From Deltaproteobacteria bacterium (GTDB lineage Bacteria > Desulfobacterota > DSM-4660 > Desulfatiglandales > HGW-15), in contig DAOVAK010000064.1 in assembly GCA_030671095.1 (NCBI GenBank), positions 1 through 9,588 of the forward strand: a stretch of 9,588 bases of DNA, read 5' to 3'. Shown in pieces: positions 1 through 6,193 of the stretch (the stretch's first letter is position 1; each line of letters opens with the position of its first letter). The translations under genes and the position numbers were made by a program. A model generated the notes under the pieces. It saw nothing but the letters and a program-made list of their open reading frames with translations, did no database searches and was not told the origin of the DNA.

Positions 1-1256
1 GGGAGGTCTTGATCAAGACCATTGAGGAGGCCGTAAAGGCCGCCGCCAGGAAGAAACTAGGCCAGAATTATGAGCTGGAAGTCAGTTTTAACGAAGAGAT
101 GGGGGAGATCGAGATCTTCGAATTCAAAGAAGTTGTGGAAAAGGTTGCGAACGAGAACATGGAAATCTCCCTGGAAGAGGCGAAGGAGATTGATCCCGAG
201 TCCGAACTTGGGGACAGCCTTGGCATCAAGATGGATACTGACGTCCTTGGAAGAATAGCGGCACAGTCCGCCAAGCAGGTCATCATGCAGCGTCTGAGGG
301 AGGCGGAAAGGGACATTGTCTACGATGACTACAAGGACAGGCGCGGTGAGATCATCCACGGCATTGCCCAGCGATTTGACAAAGGTGCAATCGTCGTCAA
401 TCTTGGTCGTACCGAGGCAGAGCTGCCTGTAAAAGAGCAAATTCCCAAAGAGTCCTATAAGCAGGGTGATCGTGTCAGGGCCTATATCCTGGATGTGAAA
501 CAATTCAGTCGAGGACCCCAGATCGTTCTGTCGCGTACCCATCCCAATTTCCTCTCTGCGCTCTTCGAAAATGAGGTGCCAGAGATTTCTGAAAGGATCG
601 TGACGGTTATCCAGGTTGCAAGAGAGCCTGGGAGCAGGGCAAAGATCGCAGTGAGCTCCAAGGATGGTGATGTGGACCCCGTTGGCGCATGCGTGGGAAT
701 GAAGGGCTCCAGGGTACAGGCCGTTGTCCAAGAACTGCGGGGAGAGAAGATAGATATCGTCACCTGGGATCCCGACCCGGCCAAGTTCATCTGCAATGCC
801 CTTGCACCTGCAGAGATTGTGAGGGTTATTGTGGATGAGACCAATCAGACGATGGAGGTGGTGGTCCCAGATGACCAGCTATCCCTTGCGATTGGCAAGA
901 GGGGACAGAACGTCCGATTGGCTTCAAAATTGTCCGGGTGGAATCTGGATGTGACGAGCGAGACAAATTACAACGCCGCCTTGAAGGAGGCCTATAACTC
1001 GCTGCTTCAGCTGGATGGGGTGGGAGAAGCGACCGCCTCAAACCTTTACCAAGAGGGTTTCAGATCCATGGAAGAAGTGGCAGAGGCCTCTGTTTCTGAG
1101 CTCATGCAGGTGGGTGGAATCGGCGAGGAAAAGGCAGGAAAAATCATTGAGAGTGCTATACAGGGCATGAAGGCGAAAAAAGCTGATGAAAGGGCAGAAA
1201 AAGAGGCTCAAGGGGAAGATGAATTGAAGGAGGTTACGGCCGATGGGGAAGGCTAA
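1..1256 (+). CDS. nusA: Transcription termination/antitermination factor NusA, 5'-truncated by the window edge
   Basis: NusA binds RNA polymerase and nascent RNA and modulates pausing, intrinsic and Rho termination, and antitermination. The reading frame is open from base 3 (GAG GTC TTG ATC AAG). These codons read E-V-L-I-K-T-I-E-E-A, which matches the usual interior of the NusA N-terminus, so the TTG at 9 is an internal Leu codon. About 20 residues lie upstream. Visible domains in order are the N-terminal RNA polymerase-binding domain (to about 340), the S1 domain (about 345-530), KH1 with the GMKG loop (696-707), KH2 with IGKRG (891-905), and one C-terminal helix-hairpin-helix unit (LDGVGEATA and VGGIGEEKA, about 1005-1150). 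A charged Lys/Glu-rich tail follows. E. coli NusA has two C-terminal acidic repeats; only one such unit is seen here, giving about 435 residues in total. The stop TAA at 1254-1256 lies inside ylxR. Identification is secure. Confidence 0.97.
   Translation, partial: EVLIKTIEEAVKAAARKKLGQNYELEVSFNEEMGEIEIFEFKEVVEKVANENMEISLEEAKEIDPESELGDSLGIKMDTDVLGRIAAQSAKQVIMQRLREAERDIVYDDYKDRRGEIIHGIAQRFDKGAIVVNLGRTEAELPVKEQIPKESYKQGDRVRAYILDVKQFSRGPQIVLSRTHPNFLSALFENEVPEISERIVTVIQVAREPGSRAKIAVSSKDGDVDPVGACVGMKGSRVQAVVQELRGEKIDIVTWDPDPAKFICNALAPAEIVRVIVDETNQTMEVVVPDDQLSLAIGKRGQNVRLASKLSGWNLDVTSETNYNAALKEAYNSLLQLDGVGEATASNLYQEGFRSMEEVAEASVSELMQVGGIGEEKAGKIIESAIQGMKAKKADERAEKEAQGEDELKEVTADGEG
1227..1233 (+). 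promoter_or_regulatory. Strong ribosome binding site for ylxR, inside nusA
   Basis: AAGGAGG lies 9 bases before the ylxR ATG at 1243. It sits entirely within the nusA coding sequence. It fixes the ylxR start and means that ribosomes finishing nusA pass over this site, which suggests translational coupling. Confidence 0.85.
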
Positions 1257-1503
1257 AGGCCATGTCCCGATAAGGACGTGCGTTTCATGCGGTGCAAAGC
1301 AAGGAAAGCGTGAACTTATCCGGCTGGTACTGAATGGAGGAGGTCAGGTAATCAGGGACGATCAAGGAAAGGTGCAAGGCAGGGGGGCGTACGTTTGCAA
1401 GCGTGAATCCTGCTGCGAGCAATTGACAAGAAACAGACGCCTCGGAAGGCGTTTCAGGACTGGGAAGGCCATAACCATCAGCCCAGATATGTGGGCAGAA
1501 TAA
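1243..1503 (+). CDS. ylxR: YlxR/DUF448 family small RNA-associated protein
   Basis: This is an 86-residue member of the YlxR (DUF448) family, which is almost always encoded between nusA and infB. The B. subtilis member has been described as a modulator of RNase P (RnpM); whether that role holds here is inference. The family signatures are visible: RTCVSCGAKQGKRELIRLV near residues 11-29 and GRGAYVC at 46-52. Cys13, Cys16, Cys52 and Cys57/58 form a pattern that could hold a metal ion, whereas the B. subtilis protein as I recall it has TGE in place of the second cysteine. The C-terminus is basic (R-N-R-R-L-G-R-R-F-R), as expected for an RNA-binding protein. The ATG overlaps the end of nusA by 14 bases in another frame and has a strong ribosome binding site. 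The family call is secure; the function is only partly known. Confidence 0.93.
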   Translation: MGKAKGHVPIRTCVSCGAKQGKRELIRLVLNGGGQVIRDDQGKVQGRGAYVCKRESCCEQLTRNRRLGRRFRTGKAITISPDMWAE

Positions 1504-1573
1504 CTACGGGTGGACCCAAGGCAAATGATAAACGTTTACACGGAAATGGAAAATCTTGGTGTTGGGGGATTAC
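1504..1573 (+). other. Leader/intergenic spacer before infB
   Basis: This 70-base spacer separates ylxR and infB, where many bacteria carry the L7Ae-like gene ylxQ. No remnant of that gene is visible. It contains a perfect 10-base palindrome TAAACGTTTA (1529-1538), too short to call an operator. A tiny open frame starts with ATG at 1525 and runs 18 codons to a TAA at 1579-1581, overlapping the infB start by 8 bases. Its AAGG (1518-1521) is only 3 bases from the ATG, so translation is doubtful. I see no convincing promoter or terminator. Confidence 0.5.
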
Positions 1574-4162
1574 ATGGCTAAAGTCAGGGTCTATGAATTG
1601 GCCAAAGACCTTAGTATGGACAGCAAGCAGTTGGTGGAAAAGCTGAAAGCTGGAGGCATGAATATCAAGAACTATATGAGTACTCTGGACGAGGAAGCGA
1701 CGACCAAGGCACGGGACATTGTTGCTGGTAGGGTTTCAGAGGTCATTGAAGAGAAAAGGATAAAGCCGAGGGTCATTCGCCGGCGCAAGAAGACGGTCAA
1801 GATTGAGCCAGAAAAACCGGCTGTGGAGCCTGTTGTGGAGCCAAGAGAGGTAGAGGTTGAAGTGGAAAAGCGGGCTCCGGTAGAGATGAAAAAGGCGACC
1901 GAACCCACCCCCCCAAAGGTTGAAGAGGAGATCAAAAAAGAGGAAGACACTTCCAAAGCGCCTCGGGTCTCGGAAAAGAAGATACAGGCTCCCGCAAAGC
2001 CCAAGCCTAAGAAAAAAGCGAAAAAGGGCAAGAAGAAGGTGGTCGATAAACCCGCCAAGATCATAAAGAGGCCAGAAGAGGGGCCTTTAAGGGAACTCAT
2101 CGCCAAAGATCAGAAAAGAGAGCTGGAGGCTGAAGCGCCCGTCTCCACGCGGCGCGTGGTCGAGGAATTGCATGTTACACCAGAGGTGGAAAAGAAGGGG
2201 AAACCTGCCAGGAAAAAGAGAGATAAAAAGAGAGCCGAGAAGAAGGAAGTCGTTCCCAAGGGCACCGTTCGCCATCGGAAAATAGAGGTGTTCGAGCGAG
2301 CTGATCTTTATGAAGGCCGCAAGTTAGGGAAAAAAGGGCGAAGGGGCGCAAAAAAGCCAAAAGATGTGGCCAAGAAATTGAAGCAAACAGAAATCACCGT
2401 ACCCAAGCCCATAAAGAGAAGAATCAAGGTCCCGGAACAAGTTACGGTGGGGGAAGTTGCCAAGGCCATGGGGATCAAGGGCGTTGAGGTTATCAAGATA
2501 TTGATGAGCCTGGGCGCGCCTGCCAATATCAATCAATCCATAGATTTTGAAACCGCATCCGTGGTAGCAGATGAGTTCGGCTATGAGCTGGAGCTGGATC
2601 TTTTTGATGTGGAAGGCATCATCGCTGAAGTTGAAGACAAGGCTGAAGATCTGAGGCCAAGGCCTCCGGTGGTGACTATCATGGGCCATGTGGATCATGG
2701 AAAAACGTCTCTGCTCGATTATATAAGGCAATCCAATATCATCGGAGGCGAGTCGGGGGGTATTACGCAGCATATCGGAGCCTATTATGTGAAAATCGAG
2801 GGCAGAGATATCGTTTTTCTGGACACACCTGGACACGAGGCCTTCACGGCGATGCGGGCGAGAGGGGCAAAGGTGACTGACATCATTGTCCTGGTGGTTG
2901 CCGCGGATGACGGCGTCATGCCACAGACCGTAGAGGCGGTCAATCACGCCCGCGCTGCAAACATTCCGATCATTGTCGCAGCCAATAAGATCGACAAACC
3001 GGAAGCCAATATTGACAAGGTTACGAGAGAGTTGGCTGAATTGGAACTGGTACCAGAAGCATGGGGCGGGGAAACCATCTTTGGCCATATTTCGGCCAAG
3101 ACGGGCGAGGGTGTTGAGGAGTTCTTAGAGCTCATTTTGTTGCAGGCGGAAGTCCTAGAATTGAAGGAGAATCCAGACAAGGCGGCGAGGGGTACTATTA
3201 TAGAGGCAAAGCTGGATAAGAGCAGGGGGCCTATCGCCACGGTTCTTATCAAAAGCGGAACGCTCAAACAGGGTGACTATTTTATCTGTGGAGAGTACTA
3301 CGGCAGGCTCAGGGCCATGCTCAACCATCGTGGCCGGCGGGTGAAATCCGCTGGGCCCTCAATTCCGGTGGAGATCTATGGCATTTCCGGCGTCCCCATG
3401 GCAGGAGATGAATTCATAGTCGTCGGGGATGAAAAGACGGCCAAACAGGTGATTGAGGTGCGCCAGGCCAAAGTCAGGACGGCTGGGGCGAGCAGGCGAG
3501 GTATCATCAGCCTTGATGACCTTTTTGACAAGATAAAAGAGGGTGAAATCAAGGAACTCAACCTTATTTTGAAGGCGGACGTGCAAGGCTCTATTGAGGC
3601 CCTTTCCGATTCCCTGTTCAAGTTGAGTACAGAAGAGGTGAAAGTCAAAATCATCCATTCCTCCACAGGTGGCATCACAGAAACGGATGTGATGCTCGCT
3701 TCTGCCTCTGGAGCAATCATTATCGGCTTTAATGTGCGTGCAAATCCGAGGGTCAGGGAGGTTGCTGCCAAGGAGGAGGTCGACATACGCTACTATGATG
3801 TCATTTACAACGTCACTAAGGATATTCAACTGGCCATGGTTGGACTCCTTGAGCCAGTTTATAGGGAGAATGTAATCGGCCGAGCGGATATAAAGGAGAT
3901 ATTTCATGTCCCAAGGGTGGGCACTGTGGCTGGCTGCTATGTGACGGATGGCCACATTGAGAGGAATGCCAATGCTCGACTCCTCAGAGACGAAGTGGTG
4001 GTTTTTGACGGCAAGATAGCGTCACTAAGACGTTTCAAGGATGATGTGAAGGAGGTCCAGTCAGGTTATGAGTGTGGGATCGGTCTGGAAAATTTTCAGG
4101 ATATAAAACCAGGAGATGTTTTTGAAGTCTATAACCTGGTAGAGGAGGAAGCGGAGTTGTAA
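1574..4162 (+). CDS. infB: Translation initiation factor IF-2
   Basis: IF-2 is the GTPase that places fMet-tRNA on the 30S subunit and promotes 50S joining. The protein has 862 residues from ATG 1574 ([13 protein letters not shown]). A TTG at 1556 would add six residues (MVLGDY), but homologues normally begin at the MxKxRVYELAK segment, and GGGGGA (1564-1569) lies 4 bases before the ATG. The order is: a first IF2_N domain (about 1-55); a long Lys/Glu/Pro-rich, probably disordered linker (about 60-280); a second IF2_N domain (about 286-350); and the GTPase domain. The GTPase motifs are G1 GHVDHGKT 371-378, G2 GGITQHIGA 395-403, G3 DTPGH 417-421, G4 NKID 471-474 and G5 SAK 507-509. The EF-Tu-like barrel and C-terminal domains follow, ending with the initiator-tRNA-binding domain that contains ECGIGLEN. 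All GTPase motifs are intact. The long linker and doubled IF2_N resemble Desulfobacterota IF-2. Confidence 0.98.
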   Translation: MAKVRVYELAKDLSMDSKQLVEKLKAGGMNIKNYMSTLDEEATTKARDIVAGRVSEVIEEKRIKPRVIRRRKKTVKIEPEKPAVEPVVEPREVEVEVEKRAPVEMKKATEPTPPKVEEEIKKEEDTSKAPRVSEKKIQAPAKPKPKKKAKKGKKKVVDKPAKIIKRPEEGPLRELIAKDQKRELEAEAPVSTRRVVEELHVTPEVEKKGKPARKKRDKKRAEKKEVVPKGTVRHRKIEVFERADLYEGRKLGKKGRRGAKKPKDVAKKLKQTEITVPKPIKRRIKVPEQVTVGEVAKAMGIKGVEVIKILMSLGAPANINQSIDFETASVVADEFGYELELDLFDVEGIIAEVEDKAEDLRPRPPVVTIMGHVDHGKTSLLDYIRQSNIIGGESGGITQHIGAYYVKIEGRDIVFLDTPGHEAFTAMRARGAKVTDIIVLVVAADDGVMPQTVEAVNHARAANIPIIVAANKIDKPEANIDKVTRELAELELVPEAWGGETIFGHISAKTGEGVEEFLELILLQAEVLELKENPDKAARGTIIEAKLDKSRGPIATVLIKSGTLKQGDYFICGEYYGRLRAMLNHRGRRVKSAGPSIPVEIYGISGVPMAGDEFIVVGDEKTAKQVIEVRQAKVRTAGASRRGIISLDDLFDKIKEGEIKELNLILKADVQGSIEALSDSLFKLSTEEVKVKIIHSSTGGITETDVMLASASGAIIIGFNVRANPRVREVAAKEEVDIRYYDVIYNVTKDIQLAMVGLLEPVYRENVIGRADIKEIFHVPRVGTVAGCYVTDGHIERNANARLLRDEVVVFDGKIASLRRFKDDVKEVQSGYECGIGLENFQDIKPGDVFEVYNLVEEEAEL

Positions 4163-4165
4163 AAA

Positions 4166-4453
4166 ATGGTCGTGGGGATTCTTAAAATAGACCTCCATTT
4201 ACACGATAACCGTTCCCTGAAGGGCAAGAGGAAGATCGTAAAAAGCATGGTGGACAGAATCAAGTACAAGTTCAATGTTTCCGTCGCAGAAGTTGGCTCC
4301 AATGACAAATGGCAGAAGATTGAATTGGGGGTAAGCACCATTGGAAATGACAGGCGTCACATTGATGCCTCACTGAATAACATACGTGCTTTCGTGGATT
4401 CTCTGTATTTGGCGGAGGTTGTTGATTCAAAAATAGAAATTCTTAACATCTAA
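4166..4453 (+). CDS. ylxP: YlxP/DUF503 family protein, function unknown
   Basis: This is a 95-residue protein with the DUF503 (YlxP) pattern: an N-terminal strand VVGILKIDLHLHDNRSLKGKR, then KIVKSMVDRIKYKFNVSVAEVG, then a D-x-W-Q-K-I-E-L-G-V segment and a C-terminal helix. Members are small alpha/beta proteins found between infB and rbfA in many bacteria. No biochemical role is established that I can name, and the neighbourhood suggests a link to ribosome maturation or translation. The ATG begins 3 bases after the infB stop. GGAG (4153-4156), 9 bases upstream and inside infB, is the likely ribosome binding site, so translation is probably coupled to infB. Length is normal for the family and nothing is broken. 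Confidence 0.9.
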   Translation: MVVGILKIDLHLHDNRSLKGKRKIVKSMVDRIKYKFNVSVAEVGSNDKWQKIELGVSTIGNDRRHIDASLNNIRAFVDSLYLAEVVDSKIEILNI

Positions 4454-4480
4454 AAAAATAGACTCGGTGCGAGGCACGCC

Positions 4481-4849
4481 ATGTTGGCAGGCAAGAGGGC
4501 AGTTCGGGTTGGTGATCAGCTCTTGCGAGAGATCGCCGATTTGTTGGTAAAAAAGGTTAAAGATCCGAGAATAAAAGGCGCCACTTTGACAGGCGTCCGT
4601 CTCAGCGATGATCTAAGACATGCCAGGGTTTATTATAGTGTAATGGGGAATAAGGAGGATTTTGAGAGGACTCAAGCGGGCCTGGATAGCGCGAAGGGAT
4701 TTATAAAAAAAGAGGTAGGTCATAGGATGGACCTGAAATATATGCCTGACATTATATTCAAGCATGACCCCTCCCTGGAAAAGGGCGACCATATGGAAAG
4801 ACTTTTTGAGAAACTAAAGGTAGAAAACTCAGACGATGCCCCTGAATAG
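4481..4849 (+). CDS. rbfA: 30S ribosome-binding factor RbfA
   Basis: RbfA is a small KH-fold protein that binds the immature 30S subunit near the 5' helix of 16S rRNA and helps late maturation and cold adaptation. The protein has 122 residues, typical for the family. Visible signatures are an N-terminal R-V-G-D-Q-L-L-R-E-I-A-D-L-L helix, KDPRIKG (27-33), SDDLRHARVYYSVMG (42-56), and SAKG (70-73). SAKG fits the A-x-G helix kink that replaces the usual KH GxxG loop. MPDIIFKHDPSLEKG (88-102) follows. The ATG has GAGG (4471-4474) 6 bases upstream. The gene follows ylxP by 27 bases and precedes truB by 8. The DHH-family nrnA often found after rbfA is not here. Confidence 0.96.
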   Translation: MLAGKRAVRVGDQLLREIADLLVKKVKDPRIKGATLTGVRLSDDLRHARVYYSVMGNKEDFERTQAGLDSAKGFIKKEVGHRMDLKYMPDIIFKHDPSLEKGDHMERLFEKLKVENSDDAPE

Positions 4850-4857
4850 ATTGATAC

Positions 4858-5775
4858 ATGGGAAATTCCTGTGATGGCATAATCCTGATTGATAAACAAG
4901 AGGGAAAGACCTCTTTTGACGTGGTAAAGGCGATCAGGCGCCTTCTGAAGATCAAAAAGGTCGGTCATGCCGGTACACTGGATCCCTTTGCCACAGGATT
5001 ATTGATCATTTTGTTGGGTCAGGGAACGAAGCTCTCCAATTACCTCATGGCCGGGGACAAGGCGTATCAAGCCACCATGAGATTAGGCGTTGAAACAGAT
5101 ACGCAGGATCTGACCGGACGTGTTGTAAAGAGGTGCTTGGTGCCTGAATTTGAGCCAGAATCCATCGGGAAAGTTGCCCTGAGATTCGTGGGAGAGATCG
5201 AACAGGTCCCCCCCCTCTTTTCTGCCGTCAATTACAGGGGCAAACGGGCGTATGAGCTCGCACGAAAAGGGATCAAAATGGATTTGCAGAAAAGAAGGGT
5301 GAAAGTCCATTCCCTAGCAATCACTTCCGTTCACCTCCCTGATGTGACCATGGAGGTCACTTGTTCCAGGGGCACTTATGTGAGGAGCCTTGCAGCAGAT
5401 CTGGGAAAAGAGCTGGGACCTGGAGCCCATCTCAAGTCCCTGAGAAGATTGTGCAGCGGGCCTTTCAGTGTTAAAGACGCCCTGAGCCTAGAAAACGTGG
5501 AGCATCTATCCCGGGATCGGCTCGTCCCACAGAGAATCATTCCCCTGCACGAAGCCTTGCCTGACATGAAGCAGGCAAAAGTGGACAGCAGAATGGCTCA
5601 GAGGATCAGAAATGGGCATCAACCTGGATGTGAGGAGGTTGCGATGGTGGATTTGCCCCGGTCTTTTGAAGGTTACATGAAGTTGGTCGAGGGAGAGGGG
5701 TTGGTGGCCATCGCCAAAGTGCACCCCTTATTAGAGAACAAAGCATTGTTAAAGATCATGAGGGTCTTCAACTGA
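4858..5775 (+). CDS. truB: tRNA pseudouridine-55 synthase TruB
   Basis: TruB isomerises U55 in the T-loop of tRNAs to pseudouridine and also acts as a tRNA folding chaperone. The protein has 305 residues. The catalytic aspartate is D42 in GHAGTLDPFATGLL. The stacking tyrosine Y70 in DKAYQA sits 28 residues later, the same spacing as D48 and Y76 in E. coli. A conserved arginine is seen in GTYVRS (R176). The C-terminal part from about residue 235 fits the PUA-like RNA-binding domain. An in-frame TGA at 4852-4854 excludes a longer start, so ATG 4858 is chosen. It has no clear Shine-Dalgarno sequence, and being 8 bases after the rbfA stop it may depend on ribosomes arriving from rbfA. Catalytic residues are intact. 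Confidence 0.97.
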   Translation: MGNSCDGIILIDKQEGKTSFDVVKAIRRLLKIKKVGHAGTLDPFATGLLIILLGQGTKLSNYLMAGDKAYQATMRLGVETDTQDLTGRVVKRCLVPEFEPESIGKVALRFVGEIEQVPPLFSAVNYRGKRAYELARKGIKMDLQKRRVKVHSLAITSVHLPDVTMEVTCSRGTYVRSLAADLGKELGPGAHLKSLRRLCSGPFSVKDALSLENVEHLSRDRLVPQRIIPLHEALPDMKQAKVDSRMAQRIRNGHQPGCEEVAMVDLPRSFEGYMKLVEGEGLVAIAKVHPLLENKALLKIMRVFN

Positions 5776-5851
5776 GTCCAGATTGCTTTAAATCTTTAAA
5801 CAGTTTGTTCATTCGTTCAAACATTAACCCATTTAGAAGGAGGACTAAAAA
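5775..5851 (+). promoter_or_regulatory. AT-rich rpsO leader, possible fold over the ribosome binding site
   Basis: This is the longest non-coding gap in the window and is clearly richer in A+T than the flanking genes. It contains a near-tandem repeat CTTTAAA (5786-5792 and 5794-5800). GTTTG (5803-5807) can pair with CAAAC (5818-5822), flanked by TTAA (5796-5799) with TTAA (5824-5827). AGTCC (5775-5779) can pair with GGACT (5842-5846), covering the end of the Shine-Dalgarno sequence. In E. coli, S15 represses its own mRNA through a leader structure, and an rpsO promoter lies here. Either use is possible in this window but is inference. The stems are short, and I see no good -35/-10 pair or terminator. 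Confidence 0.35.
5837..5843 (+). promoter_or_regulatory. Strong ribosome binding site that fixes the GTG start of rpsO
   Basis: AAGGAGG lies 8 bases before GTG 5852. No ATG precedes the conserved S15 N-terminus in this frame, so this site decides the start and shows that GTG is used. Confidence 0.9.
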
Positions 5852-6121
5852 GTGGTTTTGACTCCAGAGGTCAAGAAAGAGATTGTTGATCAGTTTAAGC
5901 TCCATCAAAAGGACACAGGTTCCCCCGAAGTTCAGATCGCCCTTTTGAGCAAGCGAATAACTTATCTCACCGATCATTTCAAGATACACAAAAAGGACCA
6001 CCACTCTCGGCGGGGTCTGCTAAAATTGGTGGGTCAAAGGAGAAGGCTCCTGAATTATTTAAAGAAGACAGAGGTAAAAAGATATAAAAATATCATCAAG
6101 GAACTGGGGATTAGAAAGTAG
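5852..6121 (+). CDS. rpsO: 30S ribosomal protein S15
   Basis: S15 is a primary binder of 16S rRNA that organises the 30S platform and contributes to a bridge with the 50S subunit. The protein has 89 residues, the standard length. It starts at GTG, reading (M)[18 protein letters not shown]. Family signatures are [16 protein letters not shown] (about 22-37), [19 protein letters not shown] with the conserved His-His-Ser-Arg rRNA-contact segment, and the C-terminal [10 protein letters not shown]. The gene is followed by pnp, the arrangement known from E. coli and Bacillus. Its own leader and strong ribosome binding site suggest expression partly independent of truB, as suits a protein needed in much greater amount. 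Confidence 0.98.
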   Translation: MVLTPEVKKEIVDQFKLHQKDTGSPEVQIALLSKRITYLTDHFKIHKKDHHSRRGLLKLVGQRRRLLNYLKKTEVKRYKNIIKELGIRK

Positions 6122-6127
6122 GCGTTA

Positions 6128-6162
6128 CCCAGTAAACTCAGAACCACACACTGAGTACTAGG
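6128..6162 (+). promoter_or_regulatory. Imperfect stem-loop in the rpsO-pnp spacer (pnp leader)
   Basis: ACTCAG (6136-6141) pairs perfectly with CTGAGT (6151-6156) around a 9-base loop. After a two-base bulge (6134-6135), the stem continues: AGT (6131-6133) pairs with ACT (6157-6159), then one mismatch, then CC (6128-6129) with GG (6161-6162), giving 11 pairs. No T run follows, so this is not an intrinsic terminator. In E. coli, RNase III cuts a stem between rpsO and pnp, and PNPase then represses its own mRNA. A similar role here is inference from position and structure. An alternative hairpin GAGTA (6153-6157) with TACTC (6164-6168) would exclude this one. Confidence 0.5.
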
Positions 6163-6193
6163 ATACTCGTGAATTTCCAGAGATGGAGAAAGG

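Noticed and set aside
9..11. TTG as the start codon of nusA
   Set aside because: The frame is open to the window edge, and the upstream codons (E-V) continue a typical NusA N-terminus. The gene is cut by the window, so TTG is an internal Leu codon.
57..731. 224-codon open frame on the minus strand opposite nusA
   Set aside because: It lies wholly antisense to conserved NusA domains. Its product is rich in His/Leu/Asp with no recognisable family and no ribosome binding site that I could see. It looks like a codon-bias shadow.
1170..1182. A-rich GCGAAAAAAGC in nusA as a frameshift slippery site
   Set aside because: The phase of the A run does not match X-XXY-YYZ in the nusA frame. No frame extension follows and NusA ends normally.
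1556..1573. TTG 1556 as the infB start
   Set aside because: The extra MVLGDY is not part of the conserved IF-2 N-terminus, and the ATG at 1574 has a purine-rich G run just upstream.
2324..3088. 254-codon open frame on the minus strand opposite infB
   Set aside because: It is antisense to the IF-2 linker and GTPase domain, has no family resemblance and starts in the middle of a conserved gene. Shadow frame.
3359..3955. 198-codon open frame on the minus strand opposite the 3' half of infB
   Set aside because: It mirrors conserved IF-2 C-terminal codons and shows no domain of its own.
5781..5815. Sigma-70 promoter before rpsO (TTGCTT as -35)
   Set aside because: At 16-18 bases downstream I see no acceptable -10 hexamer (TGTTCA at best), so I do not call a promoter although one could be expected here.
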